64,000 nt of DNA from Sphaerimonospora cavernae. GTDB lineage: Bacteria > Actinomycetota > Actinomycetes > Streptosporangiales > Streptosporangiaceae. The notes beneath the pieces are model-generated. The model did not search any database and was not told where the DNA came from. It saw only the letters and a program-made list of their open reading frames with translations. Position 1 is the stretch's first letter, and each line of letters begins with the position of its first letter. This document shows positions 7,727-17,022 of the stretch, in pieces. A program made the position numbers and the translations under genes. The stretch is taken from positions 276,647-340,646 of the forward strand of contig NZ_JBHMQT010000032.1 of NCBI RefSeq assembly GCF_042435035.1, read 5' to 3'.

Positions 7727-8910
7727 GCCATGTTCTCCCAGATGACCGTGCCGCCCATGCCCATGCCGACGCACATCGTCGTGATGCCGTACCTGACATC
7801 CGGATTGTCGGCGAAGTGGCGCGAGAGTTGGCTCATCAGCCGAACGCCGGACGACGCGAGCGGGTGGCCGAACGCGATCGCGCCGCCCCAGGGGTTGACG
7901 CGCGGGTCGTCGTCGGCGATGCCGAAGTGCTCCAGGAAGGCGAGCACCTGTACGGCGAACGCCTCGTTGATCTCGAAGAGACCGATGTCGCCGATGGTCA
8001 GCCCGGCCAGGCGCAGCGCGCGTTCCGTGGACGGGATCGGACCGATGCCCATGACCTCGGGGTCCACGCCGGCGAAGGCGTAGGACACCAGGCGCATCCG
8101 CGGGGTCAGCCCCAGCTCCCCGGCGACCTCCTCGGCGGCCACCAGGCAGCCGGTGGCGCCGTCGTTGAGGCCCGCGGCGTTGCCCGCCGTGACCCTGCCG
8201 TGCGCGCGGAAGGGGGTCTTCAGCGTGCGCAGGCCCTCCAGTGTCGTGCCGGGCCGGGGCGGCTCGTCGGCCGTCGCCAGGCCCCAGCCCTCGGCGGCCT
8301 TGCGGGTCGCCATCGGCACCAGGTCGTGCTGGATCCTGCCGTCGGCGTACGCCTTGGCGACCTTCTCCTGGGAGGCGACGGCGTACGCGTCGGCGCGCTC
8401 CTTGGTGATCGACGGGTAGCGGTCGTGCAGGTTCTCCGCGGTCATGCCCATGATCAGGGCCGAGCCGTCGACGAGCCGTTCGGACAGGAAGCGCGGGTTG
8501 GGGTCGACGCCCTCGCCCATGGGATGGCGGCCCATGTGCTCGACCCCGCCGGCGATGGCCACGTCGTAGGCGCCGAAGGAGATGCCGCCGGCGACGTTGG
8601 TGACGGCGGTCATGGCGCCGGCGCACATCCGGTCGATGGCGTATCCGGGCACCGACTTGGGCAGGCCTGCGAGCACGGCGGCCGACCGGCCGATGGTCAG
8701 GCCCTGATCGCCGATCTGGGTGGTCGCCGCGATGGCGACCTCGTCCACCCGCTCGGGCGGGAGGGCAGGATTGCGCCGCATCAGCTCACGGATGACGCGG
8801 ACTACCAGGTCGTCGGCACGCGTCTCGGCGTACAGGCCCTTGGGGCCCGACTTGCCGAAAGGCGTCCGAACGCCGTCGACGAAGACGACTTCACGGGACG
8901 CAGGCACCAT
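7723..8910 (-). CDS. fadA: Acetyl-CoA acyltransferase (beta-oxidation thiolase)
   Basis: Thiolase cleaving 3-ketoacyl-CoA, partner of the FadB subunit encoded immediately downstream. The 395-residue protein shows the N-terminal FVDGVRTPFGK motif, the acyl-accepting Cys in DRMCAGAMTAV (about residue 93), the GLNDGATG and EINEAFAVQ motifs, FGHPLASSGVR, and the C-terminal catalytic Cys region TTMCVGMGMGG. It is the first gene of the fadA-fadB pair; ATG is preceded by a TAGGAGCGA ribosome site. Confidence 0.95.
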   Translation of the reverse strand: MVPASREVVFVDGVRTPFGKSGPKGLYAETRADDLVVRVIRELMRRNPALPPERVDEVAIAATTQIGDQGLTIGRSAAVLAGLPKSVPGYAIDRMCAGAMTAVTNVAGGISFGAYDVAIAGGVEHMGRHPMGEGVDPNPRFLSERLVDGSALIMGMTAENLHDRYPSITKERADAYAVASQEKVAKAYADGRIQHDLVPMATRKAAEGWGLATADEPPRPGTTLEGLRTLKTPFRAHGRVTAGNAAGLNDGATGCLVAAEEVAGELGLTPRMRLVSYAFAGVDPEVMGIGPIPSTERALRLAGLTIGDIGLFEINEAFAVQVLAFLEHFGIADDDPRVNPWGGAIAFGHPLASSGVRLMSQLSRHFADNPDVRYGITTMCVGMGMGGTVIWENMA

Positions 8911-9012
8911 TCGCTCCTACTCATCGGTAGCTTCCACTCTAATGCTACTGGCGAGTAACAGAGATCGGGGCTGCGCCCCAGACACACTCTCCAGTGCGCC
9001 CCGCGGGGCTGT

Positions 9013-10494
9013 TCAGGTTTCGAGGGCCGGCTCCGCCGATGCTGTTGCCGAAACGCGGCTGCGGCGGTAGCCGTACAGGAAGTAGACACCGGAGCCGATG
9101 ATCATCCAGACGAGGAACCGTAGCCACGTCTCGACCGGCAGGTTGAGCATCAGGTAGAGCGAGGCGAGCACCGACAGGGCGGGCACCACCGGCACCCACG
9201 GCGTACGGAACGCGCGCGGCAGGTCGGGCCGGGTCCGGCGCAGGATCAGCACGGCGATCGCGACCACGATGAACGCGAACAGCGTGCCGATGTTGACGAG
9301 CTGCGCGATCGCGCTGAGCGGGATCAGCGCGGCGAGCAGCGCGGTCGCGCATCCGATGACGATCGTGATCCGGTAGGGCGTGCGGAACCGGGAGTGGACC
9401 CGGGCCAGGGAACGCGGCAGGAGGTTGTCGCGGCACATGGCGAACAGCACCCTGCTCTGGCCCAGCATGAGGATCATCACGACCGTGGTGAGCCCGGCGA
9501 TGGCGCCGATGCTGATCGTCGTGGCGAGCCAGGGCTTCCCGACGGCGCGGAAGGCGTCGGCCAGCGGCGCCGACTCGCTGAGCGTGGAGTAGTGCTGCAT
9601 GCCGACGACCACCAGCGAGACCGCGACATAGAGCAGCGTGCAGACGGCGAGCGAGGCGATGATGCCGATCGGCAGGTCGCGCTGCGGATCACGGGTCTCC
9701 TCCGCCGCGGTGGCGACGACGTCGAAGCCGATGTAGGCGAAGAACACCAGCGCGGCCGCGGTGAAGACGCCGAAGACCCCGTACGCCACCGGCGTCACAC
9801 CGAACACGACCTGGATGAGCGGCGCCGACAGCCCGTGGCCGGCCGGGACCTCGTGGGGCGGCGGGATGAAGGGCCGGTAGTTCTCGCCCTTCACGAAGAA
9901 CAGGCCGGCCGCGATCACGAGCAGGACCACCACCAGCTTGACCGCCACCATGACGCCGTTGAAGCGGGCGGACATCTTGATCCCGGCGACCAGGACGGCG
10001 GTCAGCAGCAGCACGATCGCCGCCGCCGGCACGTTGATGACCGCGTGGTCGCCGGCGATCGAGTCCGGCAGGTAGATCCCGAAGTTCTTGAGCAGGGACG
10101 TGAAGTAGCCCGACCAGCCGGCGGCCACCACCGCACCGCCGAGGGCGAGCTCCAGCATCAGGTCCCAGCCGATGATCCAGGCCGGGAACTCCCCGATCGT
10201 CGCGTAGGAGAACGTGTAGGCCGAGCCCGCCACCGGGACGGTGGAGGCGAACTCCGCGTAACACAATGCCGCCAGGCCGCACACGACGGCCGCGATCAAG
10301 AAGGAGATCGCGACCGCCGGGCCGGCTGCCTGACGCGCGGCCACGCCGGTCAGCACGAAGATCCCGGTGCCGACGATGACGCCGACACCGAAAACGGTCA
10401 GATCCAGGGCGGACAGGCTCCGACTCAACCGGTGCTCGCCGTCCTCGGCGTCAGCTATGGACTGCTCGACCGGTTTCGTCCGGAAAACACTCAT
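9013..10494 (-). CDS. APC-superfamily amino acid permease (cationic amino acid transporter-like)
   Basis: Integral membrane secondary transporter of about 12 helices, 493 residues. The start region FRTKPVEQSIAD followed by LSALDLTVFGVGVIVGTGIF is characteristic of YfnA/CAT-type permeases; the GVGVIVGTGIFVLTG helix is the substrate-binding TM1. The downstream ATG (MSVFRTKP) is preferred over one five codons upstream because GAGGAG sits 7 nt before it. It lies between the fad genes and dxs with ~100 bp on the fadA side, so it is probably transcribed alone. Substrate cannot be deduced. Confidence 0.9.
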   Translation of the reverse strand: MSVFRTKPVEQSIADAEDGEHRLSRSLSALDLTVFGVGVIVGTGIFVLTGVAARQAAGPAVAISFLIAAVVCGLAALCYAEFASTVPVAGSAYTFSYATIGEFPAWIIGWDLMLELALGGAVVAAGWSGYFTSLLKNFGIYLPDSIAGDHAVINVPAAAIVLLLTAVLVAGIKMSARFNGVMVAVKLVVVLLVIAAGLFFVKGENYRPFIPPPHEVPAGHGLSAPLIQVVFGVTPVAYGVFGVFTAAALVFFAYIGFDVVATAAEETRDPQRDLPIGIIASLAVCTLLYVAVSLVVVGMQHYSTLSESAPLADAFRAVGKPWLATTISIGAIAGLTTVVMILMLGQSRVLFAMCRDNLLPRSLARVHSRFRTPYRITIVIGCATALLAALIPLSAIAQLVNIGTLFAFIVVAIAVLILRRTRPDLPRAFRTPWVPVVPALSVLASLYLMLNLPVETWLRFLVWMIIGSGVYFLYGYRRSRVSATASAEPALET

Positions 10495-10562
10495 CCGCAG
10501 GCTCCTCATCGGGTCGGTGACCTGCAGACTTCCCGGAAACTGGAGGTTTTACTCGCGATTTG

Positions 10563-12524
10563 TCAATCCGTCGACTGGGCCTGTCGCGCAGGTTGGCCCT
10601 CCAGAATAGGCGAGCGCTGGTCCTCCAACGCCGGAACGCGCCGCGCCACCGCTTCCGTGATCTCCCTGGCGATGCCCTGCCCGGTGAGCCCGATCTCGGA
10701 CAGGATCTTCGGCCGCTTGGCATGGTCGAGGAACCGCTGCGGGATGCCGTACGTGCGCACCGGCACGTCGAGGTCGGCGTCGCGCAGCAGGCGGGCGACG
10801 GCGTCGCCGACCGCGCCGACCCGGCCGTTGTCCTCCACCACGGCCACGAGTTTGTGCGCGGCCGCGGCCTCGACAAGCGCCTCGTCCAGTGGTTTGACCC
10901 AGCGCGGGTCGACCACCGTGGCCGAGATGCCCTGGGCGTCGAGCAGGGCCGCCGCCTCCACGCACGCCCCGGCCATCGGGCCGACGGCGATGAGCAGAAC
11001 GTCCGCTCCCCCGGCCGCCCGCGCGTCAGCGCCGTCGAAGCGCAGCACGTCCATGCCGCCGAGCCGGCCGACGGCCTCGATCTCGGGCGGCACGGCCCCC
11101 TTGGGATAGCGCACCACCGTGGGTCCGTCGTCCACCGCGACGGCCTCGGCCAGCAGTTCGCGCAGCCGTACGGCGTCACGGGGCACGGCGACCCGCAGCC
11201 CGGGGATGACCTGAAGGATCGACAGGTCCCACATCCCGTTGTGGCTGGGCCCGTCGTCGCCGGTCACCCCGGAGCGGTCGAGCGCGACGGTGACGGGCAG
11301 CCGGTGCAGCGCCACGTCCATCAGAAGCTGGTCGAAGGCCCGGTTGAGGAAGGTCGCGTAGACCGCCACGACCGGATGCAGGCCGCCCATGGCCAGCCCG
11401 GCGGCGCTGGTCAGCGCGTGCTGCTCGGCGATGCCGACGTCGTAGATGCGGTCGGGGTAGGCCGCGGCGAAGGAGGCGAGCCCGACGGGGTGCAGCATCG
11501 CCGCGGTGATGGCCACGATGTCGTCCCGCTCCGCGCCGAGCCGCACCAGCTCCTCGCTGAACACGTTGGTCCAGCCGTGCGGCTTGGGCCGCTCCTCTCC
11601 GGTGACCGGATCGAAGGGGCCCGGCCCGTGGAAGCAGTCCTCGTCGTGGTTCTCCGCGTGCGCGTAGCCGTGCCCCTTGCGGGTGAGCACGTGCACGATG
11701 ACCGGCCCGCCGAACGCCCTGGCCCGGCGCAGGGCGGACTCCACGGCCGCCTCGTCGTGGCCGTCGATCGGGCCGACGTACTTCAGCCCCAGGTCCTCGA
11801 ACATGACCTGTGGCGTCAGGATGTCCTTGACGCCCTTCTTGATGCCGTGCAGCGTCTCGTACAGGGGAGGACCGACCACGGGCACCCTGCCGAGGTTGTT
11901 CTTCACCAGTTCGAGTGCGTGCTCGTAGCCCTGGGTCATGCGCAGCGACGACAGGTGCGAGGCGAGACCGCCTATGGTCGGCGAGTAGGAGCGGCCGTTG
12001 TCGTTGACCACGACGATCAGCGGCAGGTCCCTGTGTGCCGCGATGTTGTTCAGCGCCTCCCAGGCCATGCCGCCGGTGAGCGCGCCGTCGCCGATCACCG
12101 CGACGGCCGTGCGGCCGGTCTCACCGCGCAGGCGGAAGGCCTTGGCGAGGCCGTCGGCGTAGGACAGGGCGGTCGAGGCGTGGGAGTTCTCGATGAAGTC
12201 GTGCTCGGATTCGGCCCGGCTCGGATAGCCCGACAGCCCGCCCTCCTGGCGGAGCGTGTCGAAGTCGCCGGCCCGGCCCGTCAGCATCTTGTGGACGTAC
12301 GCCTGGTGGCCGGTGTCGAAGAGGATGGGGTCGCGCGGCGAGTCGAAGACCCGGTGCAGGGCGATGGTCAGCTCCACGACGCCGAGGTTGGGACCGAGGT
12401 GGCCGCCGGACCGCGCCACGGAGCCGACCAGCGACTCGCGGATCTCCGCGGCCAGCTGGGGGAGGTCACCGGCCTCCAGTCGCTTCACGTCGAGCGGGTC
12501 CTTGATCGTCTCCAGAATCCCCAC
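10563..12524 (-). CDS. dxs: 1-deoxy-D-xylulose-5-phosphate synthase
   Basis: Thiamine-diphosphate enzyme condensing pyruvate and glyceraldehyde 3-phosphate, the entry step of the MEP isoprenoid pathway; also feeds thiamine and pyridoxal synthesis. The 653-residue protein has the FDTGHQAYVHKMLTGR segment, the GDG metal motif in VIGDGALTGGMAWEALNN, the GIAEQHALTSAAGLA motif with the catalytic Glu, and the DRSGVTGDDGPSHNGMWD segment. It starts at GTG with GGAGAGGAAG upstream. Its position near hemE and rnd is the conserved actinobacterial arrangement. Confidence 0.97.
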   Translation of the reverse strand: MGILETIKDPLDVKRLEAGDLPQLAAEIRESLVGSVARSGGHLGPNLGVVELTIALHRVFDSPRDPILFDTGHQAYVHKMLTGRAGDFDTLRQEGGLSGYPSRAESEHDFIENSHASTALSYADGLAKAFRLRGETGRTAVAVIGDGALTGGMAWEALNNIAAHRDLPLIVVVNDNGRSYSPTIGGLASHLSSLRMTQGYEHALELVKNNLGRVPVVGPPLYETLHGIKKGVKDILTPQVMFEDLGLKYVGPIDGHDEAAVESALRRARAFGGPVIVHVLTRKGHGYAHAENHDEDCFHGPGPFDPVTGEERPKPHGWTNVFSEELVRLGAERDDIVAITAAMLHPVGLASFAAAYPDRIYDVGIAEQHALTSAAGLAMGGLHPVVAVYATFLNRAFDQLLMDVALHRLPVTVALDRSGVTGDDGPSHNGMWDLSILQVIPGLRVAVPRDAVRLRELLAEAVAVDDGPTVVRYPKGAVPPEIEAVGRLGGMDVLRFDGADARAAGGADVLLIAVGPMAGACVEAAALLDAQGISATVVDPRWVKPLDEALVEAAAAHKLVAVVEDNGRVGAVGDAVARLLRDADLDVPVRTYGIPQRFLDHAKRPKILSEIGLTGQGIAREITEAVARRVPALEDQRSPILEGQPARQAQSTD

Positions 12525-12681
12525 CAGTCTTCCTCTCCCGCTCGCCGTCGAACAGACACGCAGTCTAATTCGCGGGAGCGTTCACCACCTCAGGGACTGC
12601 GCTGAATCTTGACACACCTACCGCGTATCCCATTGATTCCGCTTTACCCTTCCGTCCCTTCTGCCCTACGCTTCTGATCTC

Positions 12682-13566
12682 GTGCCCGAAACCCTTCGAC
12701 TCTCTGCCCGCCGAAGACGCCCGACGACGATTCGCACAGGCCTTCGCCCGATCGTCGCCGCGGTCACGGCCGCGGTCGCCGCGTTCTCCCTGTCGGCTCC
12801 GGCCGAGGCCGCCGCCCGATCGACCGTCCAATCGAGCGCTCAGTCAACCACGCAGTCGACCGCCAGGTCCGCCGCCCATTCGGCAGCACGGGGCAACGCC
12901 CTCATCGGCAATCCCCTGTACAAGACGGGGGAATTCGACTTTCCCGACTGCAAGGAGCTGAGCCGCAGTCCCGACGACCTCGACAGCTACCGGGTCTACC
13001 TCGACCACCTCCTCGACTGTCTCAACGTTTCATGGACCGAGGAGTTCCGCCAGGCCCGGCTGCCGTTCTCGCCGCCGAAGGTCCGCTACATCACCCGCGG
13101 CGTGAAAACCGGCTGCGGCACGTACCCGGCGAACTACGCCGCCGGCATGTACTGCCTGCTCGACAAGACCATGTGGATCATGGTGTCGAAGTATCAGCTC
13201 GCCGACCCGAACGAGTTCAACCTGTTCACCGTGATCGCCCACGAGTACGGGCACTACGCCCAGGACCGCGCGGGCGTCTTCACCGCGGCCAACCGGCAGC
13301 TGCGCAGGGCGAGCAAGCGGCAGGTCTACGCGATGACCCGCCGCATCGAACTGCAGGCCGAGTGCTTCTCCGGCGCGTTCATCGGCAGCGTCTGGAGCTC
13401 CCTGGGGCGCGACCAGCTCGACTTCGACAAGCAGCTCGACTGGATCATGGGCGACAAGCTTCACGGCACGACCAAGAACATCCGCTACTGGCTGAAGCGC
13501 GGCTGGCTGGCCAACGGCCCGCACGCCTGCAACACCTTCAGCGCCCCCGCCTCCCGCGTCACCTGA
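12682..13566 (+). CDS. Secreted neutral zinc metallopeptidase (YpfJ-like, PF04228 type)
   Basis: A predicted exported protease: an Arg-rich N-region, a hydrophobic segment VAAVTAAVAAFSLSAPAEAAA with a signal-peptidase-I-like AEA site, a Ser/Thr/Gln/Ala-rich linker, then a catalytic domain with HEYGH at residues 187-191 and a downstream ELQAECFSGAF segment supplying the third ligand, as in the putative neutral zinc metallopeptidase family. Several Cys residues are spaced for disulphides. The GTG start has no clear ribosome site; the gene may be leaderless or start at a later codon. It is divergent from dxs and convergent with the ROK gene. Confidence 0.8.
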   Translation: MPETLRLSARRRRPTTIRTGLRPIVAAVTAAVAAFSLSAPAEAAARSTVQSSAQSTTQSTARSAAHSAARGNALIGNPLYKTGEFDFPDCKELSRSPDDLDSYRVYLDHLLDCLNVSWTEEFRQARLPFSPPKVRYITRGVKTGCGTYPANYAAGMYCLLDKTMWIMVSKYQLADPNEFNLFTVIAHEYGHYAQDRAGVFTAANRQLRRASKRQVYAMTRRIELQAECFSGAFIGSVWSSLGRDQLDFDKQLDWIMGDKLHGTTKNIRYWLKRGWLANGPHACNTFSAPASRVT

Positions 13567-13567
13567 C

Positions 13568-13586
13568 GGCGCCCACGCGGGGCGCC
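13568..13586. terminator. Bidirectional terminator-like hairpin
   Basis: Perfect 7-bp stem GGCGCCC/GGGCGCC with a 5-nt loop in the 24-bp gap between the convergent zinc peptidase and ROK genes. There is no T-tract, as is common in high-GC actinobacteria. Confidence 0.5.
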
Positions 13587-13590
13587 ACAC

Positions 13591-14799
13591 CTACGTGGGC
13601 GCCACGCGCGCCAGCGCCTCCAGGGGGTCGGCGAGCACCTGGGCGAAAGCCAGCTCGGCGGCCCCCACCAGGGTGGCGTCGTCGCCCAGCGCCGACGTGC
13701 GCAGCCGGAGCCGCTCCCTGGAGGCGGTCAGGGTCGTGGTGTTGATCTGCGTCCGGATCTGGGCGGCAGCGCCCAGATAGAGCTCCCTCAGCACCCCGCC
13801 GAAGATCACCATCTCCGGATTGAAGATCTTGACGAGGTTGGCGACGCCGAGGCCGAGCCAGTCGCCCACCCGGTGCAGGGCGTCCTGCGCTCCCACGTCG
13901 CCGCGGTCGGCGGCGTCGACCACCACGCGCACGGCCTCGCCTCCGATGGCCTGGCCGTACCGGCCGGCGTGCTCCATCAAAGCGCGCTCCCCGACCTCGG
14001 CCTCCAGGCAGCCACGGGATCCGCACGCGCACAGCCGGCCTCCCGGATTTATGATCATGTGACCGACTTCGCCGCCGTAACCGCCCAGGCCGCCCAGCAA
14101 CTGACCGTTTGCCATGATCCCGCCGCCGATGCCCACGTCACCGTGCAGGTAGATGAGGTCGCGGCAACCGACGCCGACGCCCCGCGACTGCTCGGCGAGC
14201 GCACCCAGGTTCCCGTCGTTGCCGACCGCGACGTCCAGGCCGATCTCCAGCCGCTTCGTCAGTTCCTCTCCGAACGGCGCATCCTCGAAGCCGATGTTCG
14301 GCGCGAACCGCACGACTCCGTCCGTACGGCCGACGGCTCCGCAGATCGCGGCCGCCGCCCCCACGCAGACCGAGTCGGACCCGATCCTGCGGCGCATCTG
14401 CCTGGCGAACCCGGCGAGGGCGGCGACGACCTCCTCCATCTCGAACCCGTGGCGCGGCCGGACCATCTGGCGGCGGTCCAGGATCACTCCGCCGAGGCCG
14501 ACCCGGGCCGCGACCAACCGGTCGACGCCGACGTCGAAGGCGAGCACGTGGACCCGCGCCGACTCGGGCAGCACCACCAGGGAGGGCCGTCCGGCTCGGC
14601 CGGTGTCCCTCGGCAGTTCCTCGCGTACCAGGCCCGCCGCCGTGAGGTCCGCGGTGAGCGCCATGATGGTGCTGCGGTTCAGCCCCATGAGGTTGGTCAG
14701 CTCCGCCCGCGACGTCGGCCCCGCCAGATGGACGTGGCGCAGCAGCGTGCCGAGGTTGTGCTTGCGGATCTCCTCCTGGGAGGGACCTGCGCGCATCAT
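13591..14799 (-). CDS. ROK-family transcriptional regulator (XylR-like)
   Basis: DNA-binding repressor with an N-terminal winged helix (TSRAELTNLMGLNRSTIMALTADL, in the first 60 residues, is the helix-turn-helix region; key part LMGLNRSTIMALTADL) and a C-terminal ROK sugar-binding fold. The ROK domain shows the GHMIINPGGRLCACGSRGCLE zinc/Cys signature (core CACGSRGC). At 402 residues it is a full-length ROK regulator rather than a sugar kinase. It is the last gene of the xylose-type ABC operon and most likely controls it; the xylO-like palindrome upstream of the binding-protein gene is its candidate operator. Confidence 0.88.
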   Translation of the reverse strand: MMRAGPSQEEIRKHNLGTLLRHVHLAGPTSRAELTNLMGLNRSTIMALTADLTAAGLVREELPRDTGRAGRPSLVVLPESARVHVLAFDVGVDRLVAARVGLGGVILDRRQMVRPRHGFEMEEVVAALAGFARQMRRRIGSDSVCVGAAAAICGAVGRTDGVVRFAPNIGFEDAPFGEELTKRLEIGLDVAVGNDGNLGALAEQSRGVGVGCRDLIYLHGDVGIGGGIMANGQLLGGLGGYGGEVGHMIINPGGRLCACGSRGCLEAEVGERALMEHAGRYGQAIGGEAVRVVVDAADRGDVGAQDALHRVGDWLGLGVANLVKIFNPEMVIFGGVLRELYLGAAAQIRTQINTTTLTASRERLRLRTSALGDDATLVGAAELAFAQVLADPLEALARVAPT

Positions 14800-14874
14800 G
14801 GCCAGCCTCGGATTCCGTGGGGGTCGGGTCGGTCAAGTCGAGTCGAAGATCACTTTAGCGGGGGCCGGTCCCCG

Positions 14875-16122
14875 TCATCGTCGGCCGCCGGTCGCCGCTC
14901 GCTTCCTCGACAGCGCGTCCACGCTCGCCGCGAGCAATAGTACGGACCCGGTCACGGCGAACTTGACGCCCGCACTGTAGCCCATGAGGCCCATGCCGTT
15001 CTCGATCACCGCCACGACCGCGCCGCCGAGGACGGCGTCGAGCGCGCGCCCCCTGCCGCCGAACAGGCTGGTGCCGCCGATGACGGCCGCGCCGACGGCG
15101 AACAGCAGCACGTTGCTGCCGCCCGTGTTGGGGTCGACGGAGTTGGCGCGGGACGCGGCGATGATGCCGCCGACCGAGGCCATGAACGAGCAGATGACGA
15201 AGGCGGAGATGCGGATGCGGTCGACGTTGATGCCGGCCCGGCGGGCCGCCTCCGCGTTGCCGCCGACGGCGTAGATGTGCCTGCCGTACGCGGTCCTGCG
15301 CAGCACGAACGTCCAGATGATCAACAGCAGCACGATCAGGGGGACCACGATGGGCACGCCCTTGAGTGAGACGATCGCGGCGTTGCTGCTGCGCTCCAGG
15401 TTCAGCACGTAGACCGCCACGCCGGCGACCGCGGCGAGCGCCGCGACGCGGAACCCGATCACGCTCATCGGGTCGGCGACCAGGCCGCGCCCCGTCCGGC
15501 GGCGCGCCTGCGTGATCTGGATGACGGCGTAGGCCGCCACGCCCACGATCGCGCCGGCCCACCCCAGTAACGGCGGCACGTTGTTGTTGGCGATCGCGAG
15601 GATCGTGCCGTCCTGGATGGAGATGTTCGTCCCGTTCTTGACCAGCAGCAGCACGACGCCCTGGAAGGCGAGGAACGCGGCCAGCGTGACGACGAACGAG
15701 GGGATGCCCAGCTTCGCGACCAGCGAGCCGAGCGCCAGCCCGATCAACACGCCGGTGAGCATGGCGGCCAGGACGGCCAGGTACCACGGCCAGCCCTCCA
15801 GTGTGAGCAGTACGGCGAGCACCGCCGCGCAGACACCGCTGGCGAAACCCGCCGACAGGTCGATCTCGCCGAGCAGCAGCACGAAGACCAGGCCCATCGC
15901 GATGACGGTGACCGCCGCGCCCTGGGTGAACAGGTTGGCGAAGTTGATCGCCGACAGGAAGGCCGGCCGCAGCACCGAGAAGATCACGCACAGCACGACC
16001 AGGCCGAACACGGCGGGCAGGGCCCCGAGTTCGCCGCCGCGCACCCGCTCGAAGTAGTTCCTGAGGTGGACGCCGGCCCTGGAGTCGGAAGCCCGCTGCT
16101 CGGGGAGCGTTTCCGTTGTCAT
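14875..16122 (-). CDS. xylH: Sugar ABC transporter permease (XylH-like)
   Basis: Membrane subunit of a pentose-type ABC importer (branched-chain/ribose/xylose permease family). The 415-residue protein has roughly ten hydrophobic segments; signature stretches are GLVFVLLLGEIDLSAG (typical of RbsC/XylH) and the conserved AVGGNAEAARRAGINV EAA-type loop that contacts the ATPase. Translation starts in an ATGA overlap with the ATPase stop. The substrate is inferred from the XylF-like binding protein. Confidence 0.88.
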   Translation of the reverse strand: MTTETLPEQRASDSRAGVHLRNYFERVRGGELGALPAVFGLVVLCVIFSVLRPAFLSAINFANLFTQGAAVTVIAMGLVFVLLLGEIDLSAGFASGVCAAVLAVLLTLEGWPWYLAVLAAMLTGVLIGLALGSLVAKLGIPSFVVTLAAFLAFQGVVLLLVKNGTNISIQDGTILAIANNNVPPLLGWAGAIVGVAAYAVIQITQARRRTGRGLVADPMSVIGFRVAALAAVAGVAVYVLNLERSSNAAIVSLKGVPIVVPLIVLLLIIWTFVLRRTAYGRHIYAVGGNAEAARRAGINVDRIRISAFVICSFMASVGGIIAASRANSVDPNTGGSNVLLFAVGAAVIGGTSLFGGRGRALDAVLGGAVVAVIENGMGLMGYSAGVKFAVTGSVLLLAASVDALSRKRAATGGRR

Positions 16123-16895
16123 GATGTCGCTCCGTTGCCGTTCCCGAGCCCGAGCTCTCCGCTGCGCCCGGAGGTGATGAGTTCGACGACCTGCGAGTGG
16201 GTCACCTCGGAGGTCTTGATCTGGGCGGCCATCCGGCCCAGGTAGAGCGCCGCGATCCGGTCGGACACCGCGAACACGTCGTTCATGTTGTGGGAGATGA
16301 GCACCACGGCGAGCCCGTTGTCGGCCAGGCGCCGGACCAGCTCCAGCACCTGCGCCGTCTGCGCCACGCCGAGGGCGGCCGTCGGCTCGTCCAGGATCAC
16401 GACCTTGCTGTTCCACAGCACGGCCTTGGCGATGGCCACCGTCTGCCGCTGTCCTCCGGAGAGGCTGGAGACGTGCTGGCGGAGCGACTTGACCGTGCGG
16501 ACCGACAGCCCCTCCAGGGTCTTCGCCGCCATCTCCTCCATGCCGGCCTCGTCCAGGACCAGGCCGCTCCTGCGCTCGCGGCCCAGGAACATGTTCTGCA
16601 CGATGTCGAGGTTGTCGCAGAGCGCGAGGTCCTGGTAGACGATCTCGACACCCAGCTCCGCGGCATCCCGGGGACCGTGCACCTGAACCTTCCGGCCTTC
16701 GAAGAAATACTCCCCGGAGTCGATCTGGTGAATGCCCCCGACGCATTTCACCAGCGTGGACTTTCCTGCGCCGTTGTCGCCGACGAGTGCGGTCACCTCT
16801 CCGGCATGGGCCGAGAAGGCGACATCGTGAAGGACCTGCACGGGGCCGAAGCTCTTGTTGATGCCGCGCAGCTCCAGGATCGGTCCCTGGGACAC
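16119..16895 (-). CDS. xylG: Sugar ABC transporter ATP-binding protein (XylG-like, single nucleotide-binding domain)
   Basis: Cytosolic ATPase of the xylose-type importer. Walker A is GDNGAGKST, the signature is SLSGGQRQ, Walker B VVILDEP, and the switch His is in VVLISHN. It has 258 residues and one ATPase domain, about half the length of classical XylG/RbsA proteins, which carry two domains in tandem; it should therefore act as a homodimer. It sits between the binding protein and the permease. Confidence 0.88.
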   Translation of the reverse strand: MSQGPILELRGINKSFGPVQVLHDVAFSAHAGEVTALVGDNGAGKSTLVKCVGGIHQIDSGEYFFEGRKVQVHGPRDAAELGVEIVYQDLALCDNLDIVQNMFLGRERRSGLVLDEAGMEEMAAKTLEGLSVRTVKSLRQHVSSLSGGQRQTVAIAKAVLWNSKVVILDEPTAALGVAQTAQVLELVRRLADNGLAVVLISHNMNDVFAVSDRIAALYLGRMAAQIKTSEVTHSQVVELITSGRSGELGLGNGNGATS

Positions 16896-17022
16896 GATGA
16901 GCTACTCCAGTGGGTAAGAGGGGACGTGCGTCGGGCGGGGCGCCGAGACGGCGCCCCGCCGAGGGAATGTCCGGTGGATCCTCGCTACGGCGAAGATCCA
17001 CAGGACACGGCCCGGGGGACGG

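Noticed and set aside
5612..8626. Extended frame joining fadB with 300 upstream codons inside fadA
   Set aside because: The upstream part is the wrong frame of the thiolase; the real fadB start is the ATG overlapping the fadA stop.
10560..12605. 681-codon open frame on the plus strand opposite dxs
   Set aside because: Mirror frame of a GC-rich gene; composition is Arg/Gly/His-rich without domains, while the minus strand gives textbook Dxs.
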